A stretch of DNA of 64,000 nt. Source: Paludibacter sp. (GTDB lineage Bacteria; Bacteroidota; Bacteroidia; Bacteroidales; Paludibacteraceae). The stretch is taken from positions 1 through 64,000 of the forward strand of contig JAQVAV010000004.1 in NCBI GenBank assembly GCA_028690665.1. The letters are read 5' to 3'. Below, one piece after another: positions 46,318 to 57,472 of this stretch (positions are counted from its first letter, which is position 1; the number at the start of each line of letters is the position of its first letter). A program made the position numbers and the translations under genes. Under the pieces are notes generated by a model. The model saw only the letters and a list, made by a program, of their open reading frames with translations. It did no database searches and was not told where the DNA came from.

Positions 46318-47910
46318 TTATTTTTTGACTACTATTTGTCTTACAATCAGAGCAGCAACCTTATCGAGAATTGCGGTTACATCATCGTTGATATTTCCGG
46401 CTTTTATAACCTCTAAAACGTCGGACTTATGAGAATGTTCCAGTGCCAGCAAAAACTCTTTCTGAAAATCATTCACCAATTCCAATGGCACATCAGCCAG
46501 CAAGCCATGCGTGCCACAATACAGAATCGCAACCTGCTTTTCGACTGGCATAGGCTGATGCAGCGGTTGTACCAACAGCTTTGTATTTTTCTGTCCTTTA
46601 TTAATGGTCATTGCCGTTACAGCATCCATATCACCTCCAAATTTCGTAAACGCTTCAAGTTCACGGTACTGGGCCTGATCTATTTTCAACGTTCCTGCCA
46701 CTTTTTTCATAGGCTTTATCTGGGCACTACCACCCACACGCGACACCGAGATACCTACATTGATTGCAGGACGGTTTCCCTGATTAAACAAATCAGTATC
46801 CAGAAAGATTTGTCCGTCAGTAATTGAAATAACATTGGTCGGGATGTATGCCGACACGTCCCCAGCCTGTGTTTCAATAATCGGGAGTGCAGTAAGTGAT
46901 CCGCCTCCTTTCACCTTACCTTTCAGACTTTCAGGAAGATCGTTCATTTGTTCAGCAACTTCCTGTTGTTTAATAACTTTAGCAGCACGCTCAAGTAAAC
47001 GGGAATGTAAATAAAAAATATCCCCCGGATATGCTTCACGCCCGGATGGACGACGCAAAATAAGCGAGACTTCGCGATAAGCAACAGCCTGTTTAGACAA
47101 ATCATCGTAAACAACCAGCGCATGCCGGCCCGTGTCGCGAAAATATTCTCCGATTGCAGCTCCGGCAAAAGGCGCAAAATACTGCAAAGCTGCCGGATCA
47201 GAAGCATTGGCGGCAACAACAACCGTATATTGCAATGCGCCATGCTCTCTCAGCGTATTCACAATAGATGCAACAGTAGAGCCCTTCTGACCTACAGCTA
47301 CATAAATACAATAAACGGGATCTCCGTTTTCAAAATTTTCTTTCTGATTAATTATTGCGTCAATGGCAATACTTGTTTTTCCCGTTTGACGATCACCAAT
47401 AATCAACTCTCGTTGCCCACGTCCGATAGGTATCATGGCATCAATGGCTTTCAAACCAGTCTGTAAAGGCTCGTTCACAGGTTGACGGAAAATAACTCCA
47501 GGAGCTTTTCGCTCCAATGGCATTTCGGTAAAACCACCATTAATCTTCCCTTTCCCATCAATTGCTTCACCTAAAGGATTAATAACACGGCCCAGCATAT
47601 CTTCACTCACCTGAATAGAGGCTACACGCCCGGTGCGTTTCACAGTATACCCTTCTTTGATCAACCCTGTCGGGCCAAGCAATACTGCTCCAACATTATC
47701 ATCTTCCAGATTCATCACAATAGCTTTCATGCCATCTTCAAATTCAAGCATCTCATTAGCCTCGGCATTGTTTAGTCCGTAAATACGCACAACACCATCG
47801 CCCACCTGTAACACCGTCCCAACTTCATCAAACTGGACACTTGAATTTATACCTTCGAGTTGCATCCTTAAAATTTCGGACACCTCACTTACCTTAATAT
47901 TTTCAGACAT
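46318..47910 (-). CDS. atpA: ATP synthase F1 subunit alpha
   Basis: 530 residues with Walker [10 protein letters not shown], the [11 protein letters not shown]alker B region, and the arginine-finger segment near [23 protein letters not shown]. It forms the non-catalytic nucleotide sites. It follows atpH after 40 bases. Standard length. Confidence 0.98.
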   Translation of the reverse strand: MSENIKVSEVSEILRMQLEGINSSVQFDEVGTVLQVGDGVVRIYGLNNAEANEMLEFEDGMKAIVMNLEDDNVGAVLLGPTGLIKEGYTVKRTGRVASIQVSEDMLGRVINPLGEAIDGKGKINGGFTEMPLERKAPGVIFRQPVNEPLQTGLKAIDAMIPIGRGQRELIIGDRQTGKTSIAIDAIINQKENFENGDPVYCIYVAVGQKGSTVASIVNTLREHGALQYTVVVAANASDPAALQYFAPFAGAAIGEYFRDTGRHALVVYDDLSKQAVAYREVSLILRRPSGREAYPGDIFYLHSRLLERAAKVIKQQEVAEQMNDLPESLKGKVKGGGSLTALPIIETQAGDVSAYIPTNVISITDGQIFLDTDLFNQGNRPAINVGISVSRVGGSAQIKPMKKVAGTLKIDQAQYRELEAFTKFGGDMDAVTAMTINKGQKNTKLLVQPLHQPMPVEKQVAILYCGTHGLLADVPLELVNDFQKEFLLALEHSHKSDVLEVIKAGNINDDVTAILDKVAALIVRQIVVKK

Positions 47911-47950
47911 TTGAATTCGATTAAAAGAGTATTAAACAAATTAGCCGACA

Positions 47951-48508
47951 TTAAACCGGCAAGTTCGCATTCTCATCTGTAAGATTCTTACGTATTTTGC
48001 GCAACTGTCCTGCAAGACTGGCATCCCAGCGCAAGTTGTCAACCTCAAGAACAAATCCTCCCAACAAATCAGGATCCACTTCTTTTTCAATCTCAAGTTT
48101 ACCTTCGATTTTAGTACCAAGCACTGTTGTCAGTTTTTTCTCTATTTTAGCATCAAGGCTGAAAGCCGTAGTCAGTTTACCATGATTTATACTGTTTCTT
48201 TCTCGGTAGAGATCAATATATTTCAACATGATAAACAACAAATTATCTATACGTCTTTTCTGCAACAACATATCAAAAAACCGGTTCATTTCAGCACTTA
48301 AACCTCCCTCAACAATTTCTGTCAACAATTTTTTTTTCACCGTATCAGCCGCAACAGGATTACTCAAAACTTGCTTTAAAGGCTTATTAGCCTGTAAAAC
48401 AACAGCTATTTTTTTTACCTGTTCGTAAACTTCAGTTTGTTTTTTGTCATTTTCGGCAAATTCGAATAAAGCTGAAGCATAACGCGCTGATACCAATCCG
48501 TTATTCAT
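47951..48508 (-). CDS. atpH: ATP synthase F1 subunit delta
   Basis: 185 residues, OSCP/delta family: SARYASALFEFAENDKKQ at the N-terminus, and the GGFVLEVDNLRWDASLAGQLRKI C-terminal signature. It links the peripheral stalk to the top of F1. It is 4 bases downstream of atpF. Confidence 0.96.
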   Translation of the reverse strand: MNNGLVSARYASALFEFAENDKKQTEVYEQVKKIAVVLQANKPLKQVLSNPVAADTVKKKLLTEIVEGGLSAEMNRFFDMLLQKRRIDNLLFIMLKYIDLYRERNSINHGKLTTAFSLDAKIEKKLTTVLGTKIEGKLEIEKEVDPDLLGGFVLEVDNLRWDASLAGQLRKIRKNLTDENANLPV

Positions 48509-48512
48509 CTTC

Positions 48513-49013
48513 TTATGATTTTGAGATATTTATTTCATCGAGCAAACGATTTATCATTTCGACCTGCTCTTTTTCTTCGGAAAGCTTATTTTTAATCACT
48601 TTTTCGGCAATATCGACCGACAACTCTGCAACCTGACGTCGCACTTCTCTCAAGGCTTCATTTTTTTCTTCCTGAATACGGATCTTTGCATCTGCAATCA
48701 ATTTATCAGCTTCGATAGCAGCTTTTTCTTTAGCCTCATTTATAAGAGCTTCCTGGGTTTTGGCAGTTTCCTGCATTAACTTCAAATGCTCTTTGCGGGC
48801 TTCATCCATAATTGCCTCACCCTCGGCTTTAACTTTATCGAGCTCGGTCCTGGCTTTTTCTGCCATGATAAGCGAGTCATTTATATATTGCTTTCGTTCT
48901 TCCACCATCTTTACAATCACTGGAAATCCGTACTTAGCCAATATAAAAACAACGATACCAAATGTCAGTAACATCCAGAACAAAAGCCCTGAATCAGGAG
49001 TTAACAACGACAT
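48513..49013 (-). CDS. atpF: ATP synthase Fo subunit b
   Basis: 166 residues: one N-terminal transmembrane helix (LFWMLLTFGIVVFILA) then a long charged helix rich in Glu, Lys and Ala that dimerises as the peripheral stalk. Between atpE and atpH. Only one b gene is present, so it is probably a homodimer. Confidence 0.96.
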   Translation of the reverse strand: MSLLTPDSGLLFWMLLTFGIVVFILAKYGFPVIVKMVEERKQYINDSLIMAEKARTELDKVKAEGEAIMDEARKEHLKLMQETAKTQEALINEAKEKAAIEADKLIADAKIRIQEEKNEALREVRRQVAELSVDIAEKVIKNKLSEEKEQVEMINRLLDEINISKS

Positions 49014-49082
49014 AATTAAATTATTTAGAGGTTTTACAACTTAAACGCATCCAGATGAAGATCCGAATGAGTTTCAATATTT

Positions 49083-49331
49083 TTACAGAATAAATCCGCA
49101 AACAACAATGGCAAAAAGAGCAACACCTTCAACAAGCGCAGCTGCAATCAACATATTTATACGCAAATCCGAAGCACTTTCCGGTTGACGTGCAATACCA
49201 TCCATAGCAGAGCCACCAATTCGACCAATACCGATACCAGCAGCAATAGCAGCCAAACCGACTCCTATACCTGCACCCAATTTAGCTATACCTGCTCCTG
49301 TAGCAACTTGCAACAAAATAGACATTAACAT
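49083..49331 (-). CDS. atpE: ATP synthase Fo subunit c
   Basis: 82 residues, two transmembrane helices. The first has the glycine-rich GAGIGVGLAAIAAGIGIG, the polar loop is ARQPE, and the second has the ion-binding Glu in AALVEGVALFA. The Gln and the Ser/Thr after Glu typical of Na+-binding c subunits are absent, so proton use is likely. Two ATG codons two residues apart are possible starts. Confidence 0.96.
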   Translation of the reverse strand: MLMSILLQVATGAGIAKLGAGIGVGLAAIAAGIGIGRIGGSAMDGIARQPESASDLRINMLIAAALVEGVALFAIVVCGFIL

Positions 49332-49387
49332 ATTACAATAATTTATTTGATTTTATATAAAAACTTTATTTCATTATTTTTCTATCC

Positions 49388-50467
49388 TTATTTACGATGA
49401 GGCTTTACACGGGCAAGCCCGATAAAGACCGCTGACAGCATCGTAAAAATATATGCCTGTAAAAAAGCCACCAACAACTCCAGCAAGCCAATAAATACTG
49501 AAAGTAAAATAGAAACAGCAGACATGCCTGCATTCATTGCAGGCCCCAGGCTTACAGTGACAAATATCAAGGTTACCAAACCAAGCGTAATAGAGTGCCC
49601 CGCAATCATATTAGCAAACAAACGAATCATCAAAGCAAAAGGCTTTGTAAACATCCCGACAACTTCAATCACCGGTATCAATGGCACCGGAGCTTTTAAC
49701 CAGGTTGGAACCTCCGGCCAGAAAATCTCCTTCCAGTATTCTTTTGTCCCGGATATATTTACAATAAGGAATGTAATTATCGCCAACACAAAAGTGATTG
49801 TTATGTTTCCGGTTACATTTCCTCCCCCCGGAAACATAGGAAGCGTACCCATGATATTATTCAAAAAAACAAAAAAGAAAACAGTTAACAAATAAGGAGA
49901 ATATCTTCTGTAATCATTCCCAACACAAGGCTTTATCACTTCATCGTTTATATTCATAATGAACATCTCCATAAATCCGACAAAGCCTTTTTTAGCTCCG
50001 AACCCATGTTTTTTATACGAACGGGCTGTTGTCATTATTATAACGATCAATAATAAACTATTAATTATCAACGATAAAGTTACTTTGGTAATCGAAACAT
50101 CAAAGGGGCGGGCACTCTCTCCATTTTCTTTCAGTTCAACTATTTTCCCCTTATACTTTCCCTCTCCGGCAATTGTAAATCCCCGGTATACGGATTGTTC
50201 TTTGAATTTATTGGACATAAAAACATTCCAACCCGCAGTTTTACTATAAATAATAACCGGTAATGGGATTGAAATTTGCCTTTTGTTCCAAGTTGTAATA
50301 TGCCATTCATACGCATCCGAAACATGTTCCAAAATAAAATCCCGTACATTCCATGCGGATTTTTCGGACGACGATTCAACTTTTGCAGTATCCTGCGCTC
50401 TGACTAAAGTATTACAAACAAAAGCCAGCAACGCTACTAAAAACCATATTTTATATTTCAGCTTCAT
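49388..50467 (-). CDS. atpB: ATP synthase Fo subunit a
   Basis: 359 residues, longer than the about 271 of E. coli. It starts with a signal-peptide-like segment (FLVALLAFVCNTLVRAQ) and a periplasmic domain of about 100 residues, then the membrane part with the essential Arg in MIRLFANMIAGH. The long exported N-terminus is typical of Bacteroidota. It provides the proton half-channels. Confidence 0.95.
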   Translation of the reverse strand: MKLKYKIWFLVALLAFVCNTLVRAQDTAKVESSSEKSAWNVRDFILEHVSDAYEWHITTWNKRQISIPLPVIIYSKTAGWNVFMSNKFKEQSVYRGFTIAGEGKYKGKIVELKENGESARPFDVSITKVTLSLIINSLLLIVIIMTTARSYKKHGFGAKKGFVGFMEMFIMNINDEVIKPCVGNDYRRYSPYLLTVFFFVFLNNIMGTLPMFPGGGNVTGNITITFVLAIITFLIVNISGTKEYWKEIFWPEVPTWLKAPVPLIPVIEVVGMFTKPFALMIRLFANMIAGHSITLGLVTLIFVTVSLGPAMNAGMSAVSILLSVFIGLLELLVAFLQAYIFTMLSAVFIGLARVKPHRK

Positions 50468-50866
50468 TTATAATAAACCTCTTTTTATAGCTTTCTCCAT
50501 CCGGGAATAAAAATATGTTTCCAAACCAAGATAAATCAAATAATAAATAGCGAAAACGACTCCAAAAGATAGATTATTATCCTTTATTCCAATTATATAT
50601 ACAAGAGCAAAAATTGCCGACAGCAACATTTTTATCATTTTTATCAGCATATAAACATTTACTAATTTGCCGGGATTGGTTTTGTCCACAGAAACAAAAA
50701 TAGAAATTGTTAACACACCAATAATAAAAAAGAACAAAGGAACAAACGGATAAAAAACAAAATAATATTGGGTCAGCAGTGCATGAAACAACCACCCTCC
50801 GCCCCACGCTAAAACAAGCATGATACCGGCAAATATTATAATTATTTTTCCTTTTAAACGCTTCAT
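50468..50866 (-). CDS. AtpI-position membrane protein
   Basis: 132 residues with four predicted transmembrane helices and a basic end (KAIKRGLL). It lies between atpC and atpB, where other ATP synthase operons carry atpI, a helper of c-ring assembly, but similarity to AtpI is only in size and topology. The ATG at 50866 comes one base after the atpC stop (TAATATG); an ATG five codons earlier would overlap atpC by 14 bases. Confidence 0.75.
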   Translation of the reverse strand: MKRLKGKIIIIFAGIMLVLAWGGGWLFHALLTQYYFVFYPFVPLFFFIIGVLTISIFVSVDKTNPGKLVNVYMLIKMIKMLLSAIFALVYIIGIKDNNLSFGVVFAIYYLIYLGLETYFYSRMEKAIKRGLL

Positions 50867-50867
50867 A

Positions 50868-51122
50868 TTAACCTGCGACATTCAGCAACTCGGTACAAAC
50901 CACAATCTGATTATTTTTCAACTCAACAAAACCGCCATCAACATCCATCTGCTGAGAATTCTTGTCATCAATCACATATTTCAAGGTTCCTTTTTTCAGC
51001 AAAGAAATCAACGGAGCATGATTTTCCATAATCTCAAAACGGCCACTCGCTCCCGGAAACGAAACCAAATGAACTTCTCCCGAGAAATACACGCATTCAG
51101 GTGTTATAATTTCAAGTTTCAT
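50868..51122 (-). CDS. atpC: ATP synthase F1 subunit epsilon (short form)
   Basis: 84 residues, only the N-terminal beta-sandwich (KLEIITPECVYFSGEVHLVSFPGASGRFEI). The C-terminal helical hairpin that inhibits ATP hydrolysis in E. coli epsilon (about 139 residues) is missing, as in several anaerobes. It sits 15 bases after atpD. Confidence 0.94.
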   Translation of the reverse strand: MKLEIITPECVYFSGEVHLVSFPGASGRFEIMENHAPLISLLKKGTLKYVIDDKNSQQMDVDGGFVELKNNQIVVCTELLNVAG

Positions 51123-51137
51123 TTCAAATATCTACAA

Positions 51138-52980
<1,843 letters not shown>

Positions 52981-54768
52981 TTAATCTAACTTCAGAACGG
53001 CCAGAAATGCTTTTTGCGGAACCTCAACCGATCCAATCTGCTTCATCCGCTTCTTTCCTTTCTTCTGTTTTTCGAGAAGTTTTCTTTTTCTGGAAATATC
53101 ACCTCCGTAGCATTTGGCTGTTACATCTTTACGAACTGCTTTAATTGTCTCGCGGGCAATAATTTTCGCTCCTATAGCAGCCTGCACTGCAATATCGAAT
53201 TGCTGACGAGGAATAAGCTCTTTGAGCTTCTCGCACATACGACGTCCTAATGAAACTGCATTATCAAAATGAATGAGAGAAGACAAGGCATCGACAGATT
53301 CACCGTTTAGAAGAATATCTAATTTTATAAGTTTCGAAGGCCTGAATCCATTTGTATGGTAGTCGAAGGATGCATAACCTTTCGAAATACTTTTCAAACG
53401 ATCATAAAAATCAAAAACAATTTCCCCTAATGGCATATCATAAATCAGCTCCATACGATCGCCGGAAATATACTCCTGTTTTACAAGTTCGCCACGTTTT
53501 CCGAGACACAAGGTCATAATTTGGCCAATATATTCGCTACGGGTAATTACCGATGCTCTAATGTATGGTTCTTCGATCCTGTCTATCAAAACCACATCCG
53601 GTAACCCTGATGGATTATGAACTTCGATCAATTCATCCTTCTTGGTATAAACCTTATAAGATACGTTAGGAACCGTAGTGATAACATTCATATCAAATTC
53701 CCGATCAAGACGTTCCTGTACAATTTCCATGTGCAACATACCCAGAAATCCACAACGAAATCCAAATCCGAGAGCTACGGAAGATTCCGGTTCAAATGTC
53801 AGCGAAGCATCATTTAGCTGTAACTTTTCTAAAGAAGCACGAAGGTCTTCAAATTCTTCAGATTCTATAGGATAGACACCGGCAAACACCATAGGCTTCA
53901 CCTCTTCAAAGCCACTGATAGCCTTATTACACGGACGTCTTACATGCGTAATCGTATCCCCAACCTTAACTTCACGGGAAGTTTTAATCCCGGATATGAT
54001 ATATCCCACATTTCCGGCACTCAGGCTTTGAGCTGGCATCATATCAAGCTTTAAAACTCCAATCTCATCTGCGTCATACTCCTTCCCTGTTGCAACAAAT
54101 TTCACCAGATCACCTTTATTAATTGTTCCGTTCATTATTTTAAAGTATGCAATAATTCCCCGGAAAGAATTAAAAACAGAATCAAAAATCAAGCATTGAA
54201 GTGGAGCATCCGGATCTCCCTTCGGAGCTGGAATTCTTGTCACAATCGCATTCAAAATTTCCTCAACGCCCATACCTGTTTTTCCACTTGCCCTGATTAT
54301 GTCTTCCGGCTTACAGCCCAATAGCTCAACAATTTGATCTTCTACTTCTTCGGGCATCGCACTATCCATATCCATTTTATTCATCACCGGAATAATTTCC
54401 AGGTCATGCTCAATAGCCATATATAAATTAGAAATGGTCTGAGCCTGAATACCCTGAGTAGCATCCACTATCAACAAAGCTCCTTCACAAGCCGCAATGG
54501 ATCGTGAAACTTCATACGAAAAATCAACATGTCCCGGAGTATCGATCAAATTGAAAATATATTCTTCATCATTCAGCTTATAATTCATCTGAATGGCATG
54601 ACTTTTAATTGTAATGCCCCGCTCTCGTTCAAGATCCATATCATCGAGCACCTGTGCCTGCATCTCTTTGGCAGAAACAGTTTGAGTGTATTCAAGTAAG
54701 CGATCCGCCAATGTACTTTTTCCGTGATCAATATGTGCAATAATACAGAAATTGCGTATTCTTTTCAT
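52981..54768 (-). CDS. lepA: Elongation factor 4 (LepA)
   Basis: 595 residues with G1 [14 protein letters not shown]2 [10 protein letters not shown]3 DTPGHVDF and G4 NKMD, then the LepA-specific C-terminal domain ([21 protein letters not shown]). A ribosome-associated GTPase that acts on stalled or early elongation complexes. Standard length. A TATTTTTG -7 box lies at 54794-54801 on the minus strand. Confidence 0.98.
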   Translation of the reverse strand: MKRIRNFCIIAHIDHGKSTLADRLLEYTQTVSAKEMQAQVLDDMDLERERGITIKSHAIQMNYKLNDEEYIFNLIDTPGHVDFSYEVSRSIAACEGALLIVDATQGIQAQTISNLYMAIEHDLEIIPVMNKMDMDSAMPEEVEDQIVELLGCKPEDIIRASGKTGMGVEEILNAIVTRIPAPKGDPDAPLQCLIFDSVFNSFRGIIAYFKIMNGTINKGDLVKFVATGKEYDADEIGVLKLDMMPAQSLSAGNVGYIISGIKTSREVKVGDTITHVRRPCNKAISGFEEVKPMVFAGVYPIESEEFEDLRASLEKLQLNDASLTFEPESSVALGFGFRCGFLGMLHMEIVQERLDREFDMNVITTVPNVSYKVYTKKDELIEVHNPSGLPDVVLIDRIEEPYIRASVITRSEYIGQIMTLCLGKRGELVKQEYISGDRMELIYDMPLGEIVFDFYDRLKSISKGYASFDYHTNGFRPSKLIKLDILLNGESVDALSSLIHFDNAVSLGRRMCEKLKELIPRQQFDIAVQAAIGAKIIARETIKAVRKDVTAKCYGGDISRKRKLLEKQKKGKKRMKQIGSVEVPQKAFLAVLKLD

Positions 54769-55042
54769 TCGTTATATTATAAAATATGGAGCGCAAAAAT
54801 ACAAAAAAAAGCCGAATAGCCATCGACAGGGTAATTCATTATTATATAGATATTTAAAGCACTATCAAATCTGCAAAAACATTAACAAAAATAAAATAAT
54901 CAAGACATAATACATTTTTCAATCATTCAAATAACAACATATTACATACATAATCAGGTCATTAGCTACCACAATTTTCTTTCAGAACTAAAAACACGCA
55001 ACAAATTTACATGACAGGCCTTGCCAATTCAAAAAAAGGCAG
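54769..55042. other. Intergenic region between lepA and tRNA-Phe
   Basis: Divergent spacer. It holds the probable lepA -7 box (TATTTTTG, complement of 54794-54801) and the -33 element of the tRNA-Phe promoter at 55021. The middle, 54830-55010, is AT-rich with no gene or clear structure. Confidence 0.5.
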
Positions 55043-55050
55043 TATATTTG
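55021..55050 (+). promoter_or_regulatory. Promoter of tRNA-Phe
   Basis: TTG (55021-55023), 19 bases, TATATTTG (55043-55050): a consensus Bacteroidota promoter 17 bases before the tRNA. Confidence 0.75.
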
Positions 55051-55067
55051 CACCCGCAAACGAGGAA

Positions 55068-55140
55068 GGTACCATAGCTCAGTTGGTAGAGCAAAGGACT
55101 GAAAATCCTTGTGTCCCCGGTTCGATTCCTGGTGGTACCA
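55068..55140 (+). tRNA. tRNA-Phe (anticodon GAA)
   Basis: 73 nt: acceptor GGTACCA/TGGTACC, D-stem GCTC/GAGC, anticodon stem AAGGA/TCCTT with loop CTGAAAA (anticodon GAA), T-loop TTCGATT, discriminator A, CCA not encoded. Followed by a strong terminator. Confidence 0.97.
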
Positions 55141-55145
55141 CAAAA

Positions 55146-55180
55146 AAAGAGAACAACATTAAAAAAATGTTGTTCTCTTT
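55146..55180 (+). terminator. Terminator of tRNA-Phe
   Basis: A perfect stem aaagagaacaacatt / aatgttgttctcttt (15 bp) with a 5-nt A loop is followed by TTTG and more T, 5 bases beyond the tRNA. Confidence 0.92.
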
Positions 55181-55301
55181 TTTGTTTTTCAAAAAAAACA
55201 ATTTCAGGGGATCAAATAGACAAATAAGAATGTTTATTGATAGAAATCAAACTCTAAAAAGTAAAAATATTAAAAATTGGCATTTTTTTTTGAAATTGAG
55301 A

Positions 55302-55332
55302 TTTGCATGCTAAATATTTGTTTTTATATTTG
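55302..55332 (+). promoter_or_regulatory. Promoter of the orphan winged-helix regulator
   Basis: TTTG (55302-55305), 19 bases, TATATTTG (55325-55332), a perfect consensus. The implied start near 55339 leaves a leader of about 197 nt before the ATG at 55536. The leader is AT-rich; I see no strong hairpin or convincing short coding frame in it. Confidence 0.75.
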
Positions 55333-55535
55333 CATAATCAATTTTATGAATTAGAAATTTTTCGAGTATTTTTATTCCAAAGTTTGGACGCACAAAAGTT
55401 AACACAAGTTAATGATAAAACTATTTTAGTTTCTACTAAACATTTAAAATTAACTGATTGTTATAATATTAAAAATGTTCTATAAATTTAAATTTCACAC
55501 TATCACATACTAATAACTAACAAAAAACAAAGAAC

Positions 55536-55907
55536 ATGAAAATCGAAACTGAAAAACTGGTACTTATCGGATTGGATGAAAATCTGAAAAAGTTAATGTT
55601 GGTACCATCGTACAAAATCGGATCTTTTACTTTTGACACAGAAACACGTCAACTCATTTCTAAAGATGAGTCTGTAAAACTGACAGGAAAAGAATCTTAC
55701 CTTTTGGTTCTTTTAGCTGCCAATGCAAATCAATTCCTTGAAAGGAAATACATTCTTACAACCATTTGGAAAGAAGACAACTTCCGTACCTCAAGGAGCA
55801 TGGATGTATACATTTGCAAGCTCCGCAAATTGTTGAGCAAAGACAATAACATTAACATCGTAAATCTGCATGGTAAAGGGCACAAAATGATTATTCAAAA
55901 CCTATAA
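55536..55907 (+). CDS. Orphan winged-helix DNA-binding protein (OmpR/PhoB C-terminal type)
   Basis: 123 residues. From about residue 25 it is a single Trans_reg_C domain: KIGSFTFDTETRQLISKD, KLTGKESYLLVLLAAN, the recognition helix region RTSRSMDVYICKLRKLL, and the wing INIVNLHGKGHKMII. It resembles the effector half of Bacteroidota RprY-type regulators. The phosphoacceptor receiver domain is absent and no histidine kinase is adjacent. It may be a free-standing regulator or a remnant. It has its own promoter and terminator, so it is a monocistronic, apparently intact unit. Target unknown; the downstream carbohydrate genes are candidates. Confidence 0.85.
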   Translation: MKIETEKLVLIGLDENLKKLMLVPSYKIGSFTFDTETRQLISKDESVKLTGKESYLLVLLAANANQFLERKYILTTIWKEDNFRTSRSMDVYICKLRKLLSKDNNINIVNLHGKGHKMIIQNL

Positions 55908-55924
55908 TCATAAAAAACTAAAAA

Positions 55925-55960
55925 CAAAAAAGAGCTTTGATTTCGATCAAAGCTCTTTTT
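55925..55960 (+). terminator. Terminator of the winged-helix gene
   Basis: A perfect 16-bp stem aaaaaagagctttgat / atcaaagctctttttt closes a TTCG tetraloop and ends in six T. Confidence 0.95.
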
Positions 55961-56059
55961 TGTTTATTAAACACTCGAATTTGATTGAATTTTATCAGAA
56001 AGCCTAAAGAATAAAACATATTTTTATGAGATAGACTCTTACTAAAGAATTCATCCAAA

Positions 56060-57281
56060 ATGAGTAATCAAAAACAATTTGCAATAGCGCTACTCTCTCT
56101 GCTCAGTATTTTTATCTCTTATGCAAAATCGCAAAACCTTCCCGAGAAAAATGAAATCATATCTATTTTAAAGCTGGTTAACAATTATTGGATTTCACAA
56201 AATTCAGATCCGGGCAATAATCAATGGGCCAGATCGGCATACTTCACAGGGAACATGGATTTTTATAATATTTACCCCAAAGAAAGCTACCTGAATTATA
56301 CCAGACAGTGGGCACAAGACAACTCATGGGCATTGGATGGAGGAATAACAACCAGAAACGCCGACAATCAAATTTGCGGGCAAGTGTATATAGATCTCTA
56401 CAATTTAGAGTCCACAAAGGATAACAACAAAATATTCGCTATAAAATCAAGCGTCGATAACATGGTTAATAGCGATAAAATAGACGATTGGTGGTGGATA
56501 GATGCTTTATATATGTCAATGCCCGTCTTTGCAAAGATAGGAGCATTATATAATGACTCGGCCTATTTTGAAAAAATGTATGCCCTATACCAGGATACAA
56601 AAACAACCAGAGGTTTATACAACAAAACATTTGTGGTACAGAGATTCATCTTTTGCACCTTCTTATACCACCCCGAACGGTGATGATTCATTCTGGGCAA
56701 GAGGAAACGGCTGGGTAATTGCAGCACATGTGCGAATTTTACAGATCCTACCATTAACAGAAAGGCACAGAAACGAATATATAACAACATTTCAGGATAT
56801 GGCAAAAGCTCTAAAAGACAGACAACGTTCGGATGGTTTTTGGAACTGTAGTTTAGATGACCCGAATGATTACGGAGGTCCGGAAACAAGCGGAACATCG
56901 TTTTTCACATACGCTATCGCATGGGGAATCAACAACAATTTATTAGACTCGGCCTCTTATTACCCTTGCATTGTAAAAGCATGGAACGCCTTAAGTACGG
57001 TCGCAGTTCAGGAAAACGGATTTCTGGGATATGTACAGGGAGTAGGTTCCAATCCGGCATCATCTCAACCTGTAACCGTAAATTCCACTGCCGATTTTGG
57101 GGTTGGAGCATTTTTATTGGCCGGAAGTGAAATAGCTCAGTTAGCCCATGGAGACATTACTCCGCCCAGCAACTTTTACGTCAAAACAATTCAGGCAATT
57201 AATGATCATGGAATTCAATTAAACTTTAGCAAAGCTATCGACAAAACAAATCTAAGTAGTCGAACCTTAAAAAGGGAATAA
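56060..57281 (+). pseudogene. Frameshifted glycoside hydrolase family 105 (unsaturated rhamnogalacturonyl hydrolase-like)
   Basis: Two overlapping frames together give one GH105 protein of about 405 residues. Frame 1 (56060-56683) has a signal peptide and the catalytic-Asp segment DDWWWIDALYMSMP (D148). Frame 2 continues with KHLWYRDSSFAPSYTTPNG and FWARGNGWVIAAHV, the conserved GH105 core. Removing one A from the run at 56624-56627 joins them as GLYNKHLWYRDSSF. GH105 enzymes remove unsaturated uronic acids left by polysaccharide lyases. After the catalytic domain a short segment (LNFSKAIDKT) looks like the start of an Ig-like module cut off at a terminator. Real pseudogene or a one-base sequence error cannot be told apart here. 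Confidence 0.85.
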
Positions 57282-57301
57282 CATAAAGATATTCCCTTTT
57301 T
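57269..57301 (+). terminator. Terminator after the GH105 gene
   Basis: aaaaagggaata / tattcccttttt, a perfect 12-bp stem with a 9-nt loop. It contains the stop codon of the GH105 reading frame. Confidence 0.85.
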
Positions 57302-57472
57302 AATGACCGACTCAATAATATATTAAATTTATTAATCTGTTTTATTTGTGAAAATTTGCGGAATTTGTGTTCAAAATTCTCTTTTTGGACACCCTCGCTC
57401 AATTCATATATCAATTATTTATTCCGAAATAAATTTACACTATTTTACAATAGCTATCTACTCCGAATAATA

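Noticed and set aside
55303-55485. 60-codon open frame before the winged-helix gene
   Set aside because: It begins inside the promoter, upstream of the expected transcription start, and its composition is AT-driven with no recognisable domain.
57269-57301. Perfect inverted repeat as an insertion-sequence end
   Set aside because: No transposase, target duplication or second end is seen; stem plus T-run fits a terminator.
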